From the NCBI RefSeq assembly GCF_014641615.1, contig NZ_BMIB01000003.1:1240001-1304000 (forward strand): a stretch of DNA of 64,000 bases. Direction: 5' to 3'. This DNA is from Filimonas zeae (GTDB lineage Bacteria; Bacteroidota; Bacteroidia; Chitinophagales; Chitinophagaceae). Under the pieces are notes generated by a model, which saw only the letters and a program-made list of their open reading frames with translations, did not search any database and had not been told where the DNA came from. Of the stretch, positions 25,204 through 33,924 are shown piece by piece; position 1 is the first letter of the stretch; every line of letters starts with the position of its first letter. Position numbers and translations under genes: made by a program.

Positions 25204-28200
25204 TTAAAAGTTAACATTCAGACCCAGTTGAAAAATACGGGTTGCCAGGCCGCCTGTTTCAGGATCGCCATACTCCCACTCTTTTTGCCATACCGCTACG
25301 TTACGTATAGAGCCGTATATCTTCACATTAGATATATCGAATTTAGAAATCTTGTCTTTAGGGAATGTATAACCAAATGAAATACCTTCTAAACGGATAA
25401 AGTTGCGGTTATACAGTCTGCTTGCGTTAGCACCTGATGGTGTAACAGCATCCAGCCTTGCATACTTATTACTTGGGTTTTCCGGAGTCCAGTAGGGTTT
25501 GGCAAAAGTATTAAAGCCATAAGTGATTAAGGAACCACCGTTATCGTTGTTCAGGTAGTTACCGTCCAGACTTTTATGCCCCATGTAGGAATAGATGTTA
25601 ACACCGATATTCCAGTTTTTAAACACGGTAAAATCGTTACGCAACTGCCAGTTAAGCGGAGGTGCTGTCTGACCCAGAAACTGCCTGTCGTTGTTGTTAT
25701 ACACAGGCGTTATGGTTCCATTGGCGTTTACCTGATCATCGGCAGTATAACTGTTTACTACTTTAGGATCGCCTGGTTTCTGATTGTAACGTTTAGCTTC
25801 GTCTACTTCATTTGCTTGCCAGATACCGTTGGTACGGTGGCTCCAGATGGCGCTGACAGGCTGACCAATAAACCAGCCGTTGGTTTGATCATCAATCTCT
25901 TTGGTTCCTGTAATATTACCCTGTGCATCAAGCGTGGTTTCAAACTGGTAGTACAGGTGTTTTACTTTGTTTACGTTGTAAGAAAGGCTGAGTGACGTAT
26001 TCCATCTGAAATTTCTGTTCTGAATATTGGCAGAACTGATAGAAAATTCAAAACCTCTGTTCTGCACCTCACCCAGGTTGGTGGTAATGCTTGGAAATCC
26101 GGTAATATCGGGCAAACGCTGCGTCATAATCATGTCGTGCGTTTTCATGGTATAGAATTCCAGAGAACCTGTAATACGGTCGTTCAGGAAACCATAATCC
26201 AAAGCCAGGTTGGTGGATTGTGTTTTCTCCCACTGTAAGTTGGGGTTAGACATACGGTCTACAATCAGGTACTTCACCTCGTTCATAGTAGCACCTGTAA
26301 TATAACCCATAGTAGCACCTAAACCAGAGCTGAGGTTTGCCAGTGAAATATACGGATCGGCCAGCGCACGGTTACCATTTTCACCCCATGAGAGGCGCAG
26401 CTTACCGGAGCTCATTACGTTTTTCCACTTAAAAAAGTCTTCATTGGTAAAGTTCCACGCAACAGCCAGTGATGGGAAGGTTGCGTATGGATTGTTTTGT
26501 CCGAAAGCAGAATAACCGTCACGACGCAAAGAGGCTGTTAACATATACCGGCTGTCGTAAGAATAAAACGCTCTTGCCAGTAAACCGGTAGCCGTTTGGC
26601 GGGTATCGTTGGAACTGATAGTATTATTCTCTTTTGTACCACTGCCAATATTATGAAAACCCAATGCATCAGATGGCTGAATATTACGCGCTTCAATGCG
26701 CTCCTGCCAATACTGGCGTTCTTCCGCCTCCTGTACCAGGGTAACCGTTACACGGTGCTTTCCGGCAAAGGTTTGATCCATGGTAATGGTGTTATTGAGC
26801 GACCAGTCAAAGTTCTTGGCTGTTTCGCGGTCAACCCCTCTGTTTACTGCTGCGGAGTTAGGTAATGCAGCAGACATAAAGTAGCGGTTGTAGAACCACT
26901 GGTAACGTGGTGATGCGCTAAACTGGTAAGTGATGTTAAAAGGCAGTTTTACTTTTGCATTGAACATAGAGTTTAGTACGGTAAAGCCTTTTTCCAGTTC
27001 CAGATATTGCCTGTCAAAATCGTAGTTAACGCCTCTCTGCTGACCGGCATGTACGGGGTACTGTACCAGTCTTCCATTGGCATCGCGGTATTGGCTGTAC
27101 GGCGCATTGCGAATCTGGTTTGCATCCCAGTAGTTTAATCCCAGGCCGGGTGTAAGTGCACCATCGCTACGATTCTGGAAGTTAATGTTGGCACCAATTT
27201 CCAGAAACTTATTCACTTTGCCTTCCAGTTTCAGGTTGGCACGTGCGGCTTTATAATTATCATATTGTACAGCACCTTCGTTACGCAGGTAACCGGCAGA
27301 CATATAATAATTCATTTTGTCGCTGGCGCCTGAAATGCTCATATTATAATCCTGGTTAATACCAGTGCGGAAGGTGTGCTTGTACCAGTCAAAAGTATTA
27401 CCCGCCAGGTAGTTGTTCAGCACATCTGCTTCCAGGCCAAGGCGTTTGGCATAAATGCTGGCATCCGATTCGCCGGCGGTATTAGGGGTATAAGCGCGCC
27501 ACTGATCCAGCGTTACGCCGTATTTACCCAGGTTTGCCGGGTTATCATAAAAGCCATATTTACCTGCGTTGGTAGAAGCCTGGTAGGCTTCGTAATTGCC
27601 AGTGGTAGGGTTAATACCATAGGAATCTTTTTTATACCAGTCTTCACGGTATTTTATATAGGCATCAGGCCCAAACACCTCGCGGTAAGCACTTTTAGTG
27701 GTAGCGCCGTAGTTGGCACTGATGTTTACCACCGGCTTGCCAATTTTACCTTTTTTGGTAGTGATAATAATAACACCGGTAGCTGCTCTTGAACCATACA
27801 CCGCTGCAGCAGATGCATCTTTCAATACATCAATCTGGCTGATATCATCGGGGTTAATCTCCGATAATTCACCATAAAACAGCATACCATCCAGAATAAT
27901 CAGTGGATCGTTATGCCCACCAGCAGTATAAAGAGAACGCTGACCACGGATCTGCATGCTACCACCACCTTTTGCGGAGGGGTCGTACCCAACCTGCAAA
28001 CCAGGCGTACCGCGCAGGATGTCCTGCACAGTGTTAGGGTTTTCATTGGCCAGGCGCTCCGGACGTACCTGTACCACCGAACCGGTAAGGTCTTTCTTTT
28101 TCATAGAACCATACCCTACTACCACCACATCGTTTAAAGCAGATGCGGTAGATTTCAGGCTTACTGTAATAAGATCGCTACCGGTAACGGTAACTTCCTG

Positions 28201-28479
28201 GCTGGCGTAGTTTATGTGCGTAATTACCAAAACTGCGCCCGCAGTTGCCTGAATAGAGAAACTACCAGACGAGTTGGTTATTGCATTGGCAGTTTTGCCT
28301 TTTACTTGTACCGTTACATCGGCAATTCCGTTGCCGAGCGAGTCTAACACCTTGCCATTCACTTTTGCGTTTTGCGCAAGCACGAATTGAGGCAGGGTTA
28401 ACAGAAAGCAAAACAAAATGAACCCGCCGGCTTTTAGCAGCGCAGCCCCATTTTGTTTACAGGACAGATTTTTAAGCAT
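25204..28479 (-). CDS. SusC/RagA-family TonB-linked outer membrane transporter
   Basis: 1091 aa from the ATG at 28479, chosen because a signal peptide follows (helical stretch FILFCFLLTLPQFVLAQ); an upstream frame to 28599 is non-family sequence. Order: signal, carboxypeptidase-regulatory-like domain (KVNGKVLDSLGNGIADVTV), the TonB box region before the plug (DVVVVGYGSMKKKDLTGSV), the plug with NPDDISQIDVLKDASAAAVYGSRAATGVIII, then the beta barrel to the aromatic C-terminus (FQLGLNVNF). It imports glycan fragments across the outer membrane with SusD. No STN domain is present, so it does not signal directly to an anti-sigma factor. A promoter candidate (28597-28626) and three copies of the G-rich operator lie upstream. 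Confidence 0.95.
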   Translation of the reverse strand: MLKNLSCKQNGAALLKAGGFILFCFLLTLPQFVLAQNAKVNGKVLDSLGNGIADVTVQVKGKTANAITNSSGSFSIQATAGAVLVITHINYASQEVTVTGSDLITVSLKSTASALNDVVVVGYGSMKKKDLTGSVVQVRPERLANENPNTVQDILRGTPGLQVGYDPSAKGGGSMQIRGQRSLYTAGGHNDPLIILDGMLFYGELSEINPDDISQIDVLKDASAAAVYGSRAATGVIIITTKKGKIGKPVVNISANYGATTKSAYREVFGPDAYIKYREDWYKKDSYGINPTTGNYEAYQASTNAGKYGFYDNPANLGKYGVTLDQWRAYTPNTAGESDASIYAKRLGLEADVLNNYLAGNTFDWYKHTFRTGINQDYNMSISGASDKMNYYMSAGYLRNEGAVQYDNYKAARANLKLEGKVNKFLEIGANINFQNRSDGALTPGLGLNYWDANQIRNAPYSQYRDANGRLVQYPVHAGQQRGVNYDFDRQYLELEKGFTVLNSMFNAKVKLPFNITYQFSASPRYQWFYNRYFMSAALPNSAAVNRGVDRETAKNFDWSLNNTITMDQTFAGKHRVTVTLVQEAEERQYWQERIEARNIQPSDALGFHNIGSGTKENNTISSNDTRQTATGLLARAFYSYDSRYMLTASLRRDGYSAFGQNNPYATFPSLAVAWNFTNEDFFKWKNVMSSGKLRLSWGENGNRALADPYISLANLSSGLGATMGYITGATMNEVKYLIVDRMSNPNLQWEKTQSTNLALDYGFLNDRITGSLEFYTMKTHDMIMTQRLPDITGFPSITTNLGEVQNRGFEFSISSANIQNRNFRWNTSLSLSYNVNKVKHLYYQFETTLDAQGNITGTKEIDDQTNGWFIGQPVSAIWSHRTNGIWQANEVDEAKRYNQKPGDPKVVNSYTADDQVNANGTITPVYNNNDRQFLGQTAPPLNWQLRNDFTVFKNWNIGVNIYSYMGHKSLDGNYLNNDNGGSLITYGFNTFAKPYWTPENPSNKYARLDAVTPSGANASRLYNRNFIRLEGISFGYTFPKDKISKFDISNVKIYGSIRNVAVWQKEWEYGDPETGGLATRIFQLGLNVNF

Positions 28480-28596
28480 AATTGTTTTTTTAATGGCAGA
28501 AGAACGGTTACACTCTTTTAAACAGACGTTTAATAATTGACGCCGATTGCAAATAATCAGCAGAAGTACACAACGCAGGTAATCTTGGTAAATACG

Positions 28597-28626
28597 CAAA
28601 GCTTCTTATACAACACATACGGCAAT
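28597..28626 (-). promoter_or_regulatory. Candidate SusC promoter
   Basis: On the minus strand ATTG (28626-28623) and AAGCTTTG (28604-28597) are 18 bp apart, one mismatch each from the Bacteroidota boxes TTTG and TAnnTTTG. The distance to the SusC ATG is about 118 bp. Confidence 0.5.
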
Positions 28627-28697
28627 TATTTTGGCGGTAAATCTGCAGGCACCCCTTAAAAGAGCAGCTTGCAGCGCTACTGCAAAGTAGGCGCGAA

Positions 28698-28742
28698 GGG
28701 GGTAAATCCGTGGGGGGTAAATTTGCTAATTAAGGGGGGTAA
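28698..28742. promoter_or_regulatory. Putative HTCS operator: three G-rich direct repeats upstream of SusCD
   Basis: GGGGGTAAATCCG, GGGGGGTAAATTTGC and GGGGGGTAAACC have GGGGTAA cores starting at 28699, 28714 and 28736. The last two are 22 bp apart, the same spacing as at 3137. This matches the elements upstream of three glycosidase transcripts more than 20 kb away. Confidence 0.65.
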
Positions 28743-28912
28743 ACCTATAATTTACAGCACATAACAGGGTGCCCCCTGCCTGTAAGGGGGGCCATGGGGC
28801 TGTAAAGTGTTAAACGCACACAGCATATCTGGTAACCAGGTGCCGGGTATGCAGGTTATCATATTTAATTATATCTGAATTTGAGAAGTGAGCCTGTACA
28901 GCCGAAAGCAAA

Positions 28913-28955
28913 CATCCCTTACATACTGTGTAAACAAAACAGAATGTAAGGGATG
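28913..28955 (-). terminator. Terminator after the alpha/beta hydrolase gene
   Basis: CATCCCTTACAT (28913-28924) pairs perfectly with ATGTAAGGGATG (28944-28955), a 12-bp stem with a 19-nt loop, followed on the minus strand by TTTGCTTT. It lies 20 bp past the stop of the gene at 28975. Confidence 0.8.
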
Positions 28956-28974
28956 CAATGCAAAATACGGGCAC

Positions 28975-30030
28975 TTATTTATCCAGTGCCTCTTTTATAC
29001 AGGCACCAGCCTGTAACAGGGCTGTTTTAACGGCGGGTACCGTTGCAATAGGGTTGAGTAGCCCGTAATCGTGAATAAGGCCACCGTATCTGGTAAGCGT
29101 TACGGGTACACCAGCCTCATTCAGCTTCCTGGCATAGGCCTCCCCTTCATCGCGCAGCACATCGTTTTCCGCAGTTTGTACCAGTGCCGGCGGCAAACCT
29201 GTGAGTTGCTCAATAGTAGCCTGCAACGGAGATGCATAGCGTTCCTTCCGCTTTTCTTTTTGCGGCAGGTAATTATCCCAGAACCACCTCATCATATTAC
29301 GGGTAAGAAACCTTCCCTCCGCCAGCTGTTTGTACGATTCTGTATCAAAATCGGCATCGGTAACAGGCCATAACATCACCTGTAGTTTAAAGGCAGGGCC
29401 TTTTTTGTCTCTAGCCATCAGCGCCACAGCGGCCGTCATATTCCCTCCCACACTGTTACCCGCGATAACCATATTGTTACCGTTTACCCCTATTTCGCTG
29501 CCATGGGCTTGTACCCATTGGGCAACAGCATAAATCTGGTTAATGGCTACCGGATACTGCGCTTCGGGCGATGGTGTGTAATCCGGGAAAACAGCTACTG
29601 CCCCGCTGGCCACCACCAGATCGCGCACCAACCTGCGGTGGGTGGGATAATCGCCCAGCACCCATCCGCCACCATGAATGAACACAAACACGCCTCCACC
29701 GGTTTTTACCTTTTCCGGTTTCACCACATGAATTTTTACGGTGTGACCATCCTGTGTAATCAGCCGCTCAGACTCTTCAATACCTGATACATTTACAGCC
29801 ACGGATTGCTGTGCCCCTTCCAGCACTTTCCGGGCCTCTGCCGGGGATAGCTGCTCCAACGGCTTTCCGCCGCTGTTATTTAACGCCTTTAAAAAAGCTC
29901 TTACCTCCCGGAATATCTTAGGATCGTTTTCCGGTTTACCTGTGTAATGGTTGCTTTGCTGCATGGTGTTTGAGTTTAAAACAATGAATAATAAGGCTGT
30001 TACAGACAGCGTTGACACAAATTTCTTCAT
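28975..30030 (-). CDS. Secreted alpha/beta hydrolase of the hormone-sensitive lipase (HSL) family
   Basis: 351 aa from the ATG at 30030, where a signal-like N-terminus MKKFVSTLSVTALLFIVLNS starts; 11 codons upstream are dropped. Family IV/HSL features are the oxyanion motif HGGGWVLGDYPTH, the nucleophile elbow GNSVGG, an Asp in ENDVLRDEGEAYA and a catalytic His in GLIHDYGLL. It probably hydrolyses short-chain esters; acetyl or feruloyl groups of plant glycans are one option but nothing proves it. Upstream (30100-30152) lie a sigma-54-like element and a repeated CGAAATATC motif, next to a sensor kinase and sigma-54 activator pair. Confidence 0.9.
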   Translation of the reverse strand: MKKFVSTLSVTALLFIVLNSNTMQQSNHYTGKPENDPKIFREVRAFLKALNNSGGKPLEQLSPAEARKVLEGAQQSVAVNVSGIEESERLITQDGHTVKIHVVKPEKVKTGGGVFVFIHGGGWVLGDYPTHRRLVRDLVVASGAVAVFPDYTPSPEAQYPVAINQIYAVAQWVQAHGSEIGVNGNNMVIAGNSVGGNMTAAVALMARDKKGPAFKLQVMLWPVTDADFDTESYKQLAEGRFLTRNMMRWFWDNYLPQKEKRKERYASPLQATIEQLTGLPPALVQTAENDVLRDEGEAYARKLNEAGVPVTLTRYGGLIHDYGLLNPIATVPAVKTALLQAGACIKEALDK

Positions 30031-30099
30031 AGCTCTGTTTACTTCACACATAGCCAGCAGCATGCCCGGTTGCTAACATACTGCTACCGAGGGCGCAAC

Positions 30100-30114
30100 G
30101 CATAACAATTGCCA
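30100..30114 (-). promoter_or_regulatory. Weak sigma-54-like promoter element upstream of the alpha/beta hydrolase
   Basis: On the minus strand TGGCAATTGTTATGC keeps the GG and GC of the -24/-12 consensus (TGGCAC-N5-TTGC) at correct spacing, with mismatches at the sixth and twelfth positions. It is about 70 bp before the start codon. The adjacent NtrC-type activator makes it worth noting. Confidence 0.35.
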
Positions 30115-30123
30115 GGCTACTTC

Positions 30124-30152
30124 CGAAATATCGGGAGCCGCAACGAAATACC
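30124..30152. promoter_or_regulatory. Paired CGAAATA motif upstream of the alpha/beta hydrolase
   Basis: CGAAATATC at 30124 and CGAAATACC at 30144 are direct repeats 20 bp apart. The first sits in CCGAAATATCGG, which is itself a small palindrome. The same nonamer pair occurs at 37737-37766. Confidence 0.45.
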
Positions 30153-30162
30153 AGACAGTTTA

Positions 30163-32406
30163 CTACTGTGGCAACTGAAACGAAATGTGAATATGCATGC
30201 CATCGTTTGCAGTTATATGTAATTGGCCACCCATATCTTCTGTAAGTCCCTTCAGCAGATCCATCCCCATACCAGCTCCGGAACTGCCTGGCAGCACTGG
30301 TGACATGCCCGTTCCGTTATCTGCAATTTCCAGCACCAGGTCTGAGCCGCCCTCCACCTTAAGCGCAATACGGATAAGCGCTTCATTGGATGCAGGAAAC
30401 GCATACTTAATGGCGTTGGTAATTGCCTCGTTTATAATAAGACCAATATTAACCGCAAAGCGGTGATGGAGGGAGATTTTTTCAATATCCAGCGCAAACC
30501 TCACCTGATTACGTATACCATAACTGTCCCGCAGATAATCCATCAGCTCGTAAATATATTCGGGCATATAGATATCGGAAGACTCTTCTGACTGATAGAG
30601 TTTCTGATGTACCAGTGACATAGATTGTATACGGCTCTGGCTTTCTCTGATGGCCATAGATACCGGGTTCTGGTTATCGCCAGAGTAACTGCTTTGTAAT
30701 TCCAACAGACTGCTTACCATATGAAAATGATTTTTTACCCGGTGGTGTACTTCTTTTACCAGCCACTCTTTTTCTGACACCAACCGCTGTAGCTGTGTAT
30801 TCTGTGTTTCAATAGTTTTATTGCGGTTTTGTTTTAAACGAAACAGATGATATACCAGCGCCAGCAGCGCTGTTAATATTACCACCCCTGTAGCAGTGAT
30901 ATTTCTGATAAGGGTAGCCTTTTCCAATGTGCTTTTCTGTAGCTGATTCTTCTGGTTCAGCATAAGGATATCCTGATCGCGTAGCTTGATTTCGTTTTTA
31001 GATTTTTCAGTTTCATAAGTCAACTGTAACTCTGACAGCTGTTTTTTGTTTTCCAGCGTGTATAGCGAATCTGAGATTTTATGGTATTTTATAAGGTTGA
31101 CCAGCGCCTGCTGGTAACGACTCTGTGCCGTATCCAGCCTGAATTGCATGTGAGTGACAGTTTTTGCGTACTCCCTGTCGCCCGTAACGTGAGCAGCGGA
31201 ATCCATTTTTTTCATATACAGACTTGCCTGGTCAAGCTTTTGCTGAGCCAGGTATATCCTGAAGAGTATGCTATAACAATTTGCTTTTTCGTGAAGAGAA
31301 ACAGCTGCAGTTTCAATTAATACAGCCACCCTGCCTGCATACTGTTCAGCAAGTGCATAATTTTTCATCCTTGCATATACATACATATAACAAAATGGAA
31401 CAATAGCTACACATTCTTTAGGCGGCGCCGTAACATACTGCTGTGGCAAAGACCGGAGGAGATTTAATGCATCCTCCGGCTTATTCAGAAATACATAAGC
31501 GTTTACGCAATTATATAATACTGTAAGAACAGCGTTAGCATCCTTAAACTTCAGGGCTATGCGTAAGGCTTCCAGCAGATAAGGAATACCGCTTTCAAAC
31601 TCTCTCGCATTTATCATCAGACTTCCAATGCGGTTGTTCATCTGGCACAATACAAATGAGGTATCATTCGCAGCCCTTGCCTCCTTCAGGGCCAAAAGAA
31701 AATAAGATAACGCCTTCTTATCATCGTTCAATTCTTCATACACACTGCCATATACCATATAAACACCTGACAGGCGTTTATATTGATGCCTGTGATAAAG
31801 GGGTATTACCTGATCCAGCAGTGTCAAAGCCTGTTTATTATTACCCACCACGTTGTAAAGCTCTGCCAGATTCACTACCACACCTGCATATCGGATAGAA
31901 TCGGCACACCTGGCAAGCGCCTGACAGGCCAACTCTGTCCAGCGTATCTTTTCCTTAGCTTCTTCCGCCTCACTGAAACCATAATAATCTGCTACGCCCA
32001 GATAGGCTCTACCCAGCAGCAACTGATCCGAACCCGCTTTCAGCATTTCCAGCGCTTTCAGTACCAGCGCCTTGCCATTAGCCAACTGGTGTTTTTCTTT
32101 TGCCAGATAACTTTTCACCAGTAACAAATAAGCTCCAGCTTCCTGAACCGGCCTTTCTGCAAGCAGTCGATCGGCTTTATATAAATAAGCTTCTGCTTTA
32201 TCTATATCTGCCTTGTTTTCATCCGGCTTTAAAATATGATGTTCCGCCAGCTCACCGTATAAGCGTATGCGATCCGCATCTGTTCTGCTTGCAGCAAGCA
32301 CCTTTAAGAGCGAGTCTGCTTTTGTATCGCGTGTAGCTTGTGCTGTTGCCTTCACAGGTAGTAAACAACAGTACAACATAGCTGCCAGTACAGTTATGGT
32401 CTTCAT
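30163..32406 (-). CDS. TPR-containing sensor histidine kinase (HisKA_2 type)
   Basis: 747 aa with a signal peptide (MKTITVLAAMLYCCLLPVKATAQ). TPR-like helices (about residues 30-460) form the periplasmic sensor, then come a coiled segment and one transmembrane helix (NITATGVVILTALLALVYHLF, about 505-525). The cytoplasmic kinase has the HisKA_2 phospho-acceptor motif VHHRVKNHFHMV (His554/555) and an HATPase domain with NEAITNAIKYAF (about 659-670), DNGTGM (about 695-700) and GAGMGMDLLKGL. It is divergent from the NtrC-type regulator gene, its probable partner. The TPR sensor layout is common in Bacteroidota; the signal is unknown. Confidence 0.93.
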   Translation of the reverse strand: MKTITVLAAMLYCCLLPVKATAQATRDTKADSLLKVLAASRTDADRIRLYGELAEHHILKPDENKADIDKAEAYLYKADRLLAERPVQEAGAYLLLVKSYLAKEKHQLANGKALVLKALEMLKAGSDQLLLGRAYLGVADYYGFSEAEEAKEKIRWTELACQALARCADSIRYAGVVVNLAELYNVVGNNKQALTLLDQVIPLYHRHQYKRLSGVYMVYGSVYEELNDDKKALSYFLLALKEARAANDTSFVLCQMNNRIGSLMINAREFESGIPYLLEALRIALKFKDANAVLTVLYNCVNAYVFLNKPEDALNLLRSLPQQYVTAPPKECVAIVPFCYMYVYARMKNYALAEQYAGRVAVLIETAAVSLHEKANCYSILFRIYLAQQKLDQASLYMKKMDSAAHVTGDREYAKTVTHMQFRLDTAQSRYQQALVNLIKYHKISDSLYTLENKKQLSELQLTYETEKSKNEIKLRDQDILMLNQKNQLQKSTLEKATLIRNITATGVVILTALLALVYHLFRLKQNRNKTIETQNTQLQRLVSEKEWLVKEVHHRVKNHFHMVSSLLELQSSYSGDNQNPVSMAIRESQSRIQSMSLVHQKLYQSEESSDIYMPEYIYELMDYLRDSYGIRNQVRFALDIEKISLHHRFAVNIGLIINEAITNAIKYAFPASNEALIRIALKVEGGSDLVLEIADNGTGMSPVLPGSSGAGMGMDLLKGLTEDMGGQLHITANDGMHIHISFQLPQ

Positions 32407-32475
32407 AGCATATGATTTATGGGTCAGTTATTGTATTTTTATACAGCCTGTCTGCGGGCAGTAAAATCCTTTATC

Positions 32476-33873
32476 TTGAAAGCAAAAATTCTCATTGTCG
32501 AAGATATTTTTATTGAGGCACAAAGCCTGAATGTAATTCTAACCGCAGCGGACTATATTACCTGCACTATAGCCCGTTCGGTACCTCAGGCACTGACTAT
32601 TCTGGAAAAAGAAAAACCAGATATAGTACTATTGGATATCTGCCTTCACGGTGCCGAAACCGGCATAGATCTGGGCCATATACTGCATGAGCGCGATATT
32701 CCTTTCATTTACCTCTCAGCCAATTCCGGCCGTAAAAGCCTTGAACAGGCAAAGGTTACAAAGCCCTATGGCTTCATGGCCAAGCCCTTCAGGGCCAGAG
32801 ATGTATTGAATATGCTGGATGTAGCATTATATCTGCACCGGAACAGGCCTGAGGAAAAGCAGGAAAGCCGCGGCAGAAAAGCAGTAATGAATAACCTGCC
32901 ACCAGAGCTTACCCACCTTACCAGTAAAAGCAATGCCTTTGTTACTGCTATGGAAAGAGCCATGAATGTGAGCAGTTGCGACACTTCTGTACTGATACTG
33001 GGCGAAAGCGGCACGGGCAAAGGCGTAATGGCCGAAGCCATACACCAGCTGTCTGCACGCAAACACAAACCTTTTATAGCCGTAAACTGCGGAGCCATAC
33101 CCGCCAACCTGATTGAATCGGAGCTGTTTGGTCATGAAAAAGGTGCGTTTACCAGTGCTATCGCCAGCAAATGCGGCAAATTTGAACAGGCCAACGGAGG
33201 TACGCTGTTTCTGGATGAAATAGGCGAACTGCCGCCAGAGCTGCAGGTAAAGTTTTTACGGGTGTTACAGGACAGAGAGGTAGAGCCGATTGGCGGCCAT
33301 ACACGAAAGGTTGACATACGTATTATTGCAGCCACCAATAAAGACCTGGAAGAAGAAGTAGCCAGCGGCCGTTTCAGAATTGACCTGTTTTACCGCCTGC
33401 ATGTTTTTCCTGTTACCATGCCCCCCTTGCGAGAGCGGCAGGAAGATATACCCCTGCTGGCCAGCTATTTTCTGCAGAAGTACAGCAGCATGAAAAGTCC
33501 AACCCCGCTGGAGTTATCTGCCAAAGCTATGGCGCAACTCACCAGCTATCTGTGGCCGGGCAATATACGGGAGTTGGAAAATACGATACAGCGGAACATA
33601 GTAATGGCAAAGGGGCAGGTAATTGAAACGCTGGAGATGCCCGCATTTAAGAAGCTACATGTTACAGACAGCGCCCGCGTAAACGGAAGGTTTAAAACCA
33701 TAACAGAAAACGAGCGCGACCATATTATAGAAGTACTGCAAAGCTGCAACGGAAAAATAGCAGGCAAGAACGGCGCTGCGGATATTCTGAACATCAACGC
33801 CAACACACTCAACTCAAGAATGAAAAAACTGGGTATTGACCGACTGTTAACCTCTGCTGAAAAAGATACGTAA
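32476..33873 (+). CDS. NtrC-type sigma-54-dependent response regulator
   Basis: 465 aa using the TTG start at 32476. This leaves a normal divergent promoter region and puts the phospho-acceptor at Asp54 (IVLLDICLHG). An ATG at 32419 would add 19 atypical residues only 12 bp from the kinase start. Order: receiver (1-120), AAA+ domain with Walker A GESGTGKG (176-183), sigma-54 contact loop GAFTSA (223-228, where GAFTGA is usual), Walker B LFLDEIGE (about 244-251) and an arginine-finger region, then a Fis-type HTH (GKNGAADILNINANTLNSRMKKLGI). It activates sigma-54 promoters when phosphorylated, most likely by the divergent kinase. A terminator follows. Confidence 0.93.
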   Translation: MKAKILIVEDIFIEAQSLNVILTAADYITCTIARSVPQALTILEKEKPDIVLLDICLHGAETGIDLGHILHERDIPFIYLSANSGRKSLEQAKVTKPYGFMAKPFRARDVLNMLDVALYLHRNRPEEKQESRGRKAVMNNLPPELTHLTSKSNAFVTAMERAMNVSSCDTSVLILGESGTGKGVMAEAIHQLSARKHKPFIAVNCGAIPANLIESELFGHEKGAFTSAIASKCGKFEQANGGTLFLDEIGELPPELQVKFLRVLQDREVEPIGGHTRKVDIRIIAATNKDLEEEVASGRFRIDLFYRLHVFPVTMPPLRERQEDIPLLASYFLQKYSSMKSPTPLELSAKAMAQLTSYLWPGNIRELENTIQRNIVMAKGQVIETLEMPAFKKLHVTDSARVNGRFKTITENERDHIIEVLQSCNGKIAGKNGAADILNINANTLNSRMKKLGIDRLLTSAEKDT

Positions 33874-33875
33874 AA

Positions 33876-33902
33876 CAGGAAGGCTTTATACCAGCCTTCC
33901 TG
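33876..33902 (+). terminator. Terminator after the NtrC-type regulator
   Basis: CAGGAAGGCT (33876-33885) and AGCCTTCCTG (33893-33902), a 10-bp perfect stem with a 7-nt loop, directly after the stop. It probably also ends the convergent minus-strand gene at 33925. Confidence 0.78.
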
Positions 33903-33924
33903 TCGGTAGTGTGATAGAATAACC

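Larger units (their letters stand above)
28480..28974. other. 495-bp region upstream of SusC
   Basis: No gene. It holds the candidate SusC promoter (28597-28626), three G-rich motif copies (28698-28742), a GC-rich block near 28770-28800, and the terminator of the next gene (28913-28955). Confidence 0.7.
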
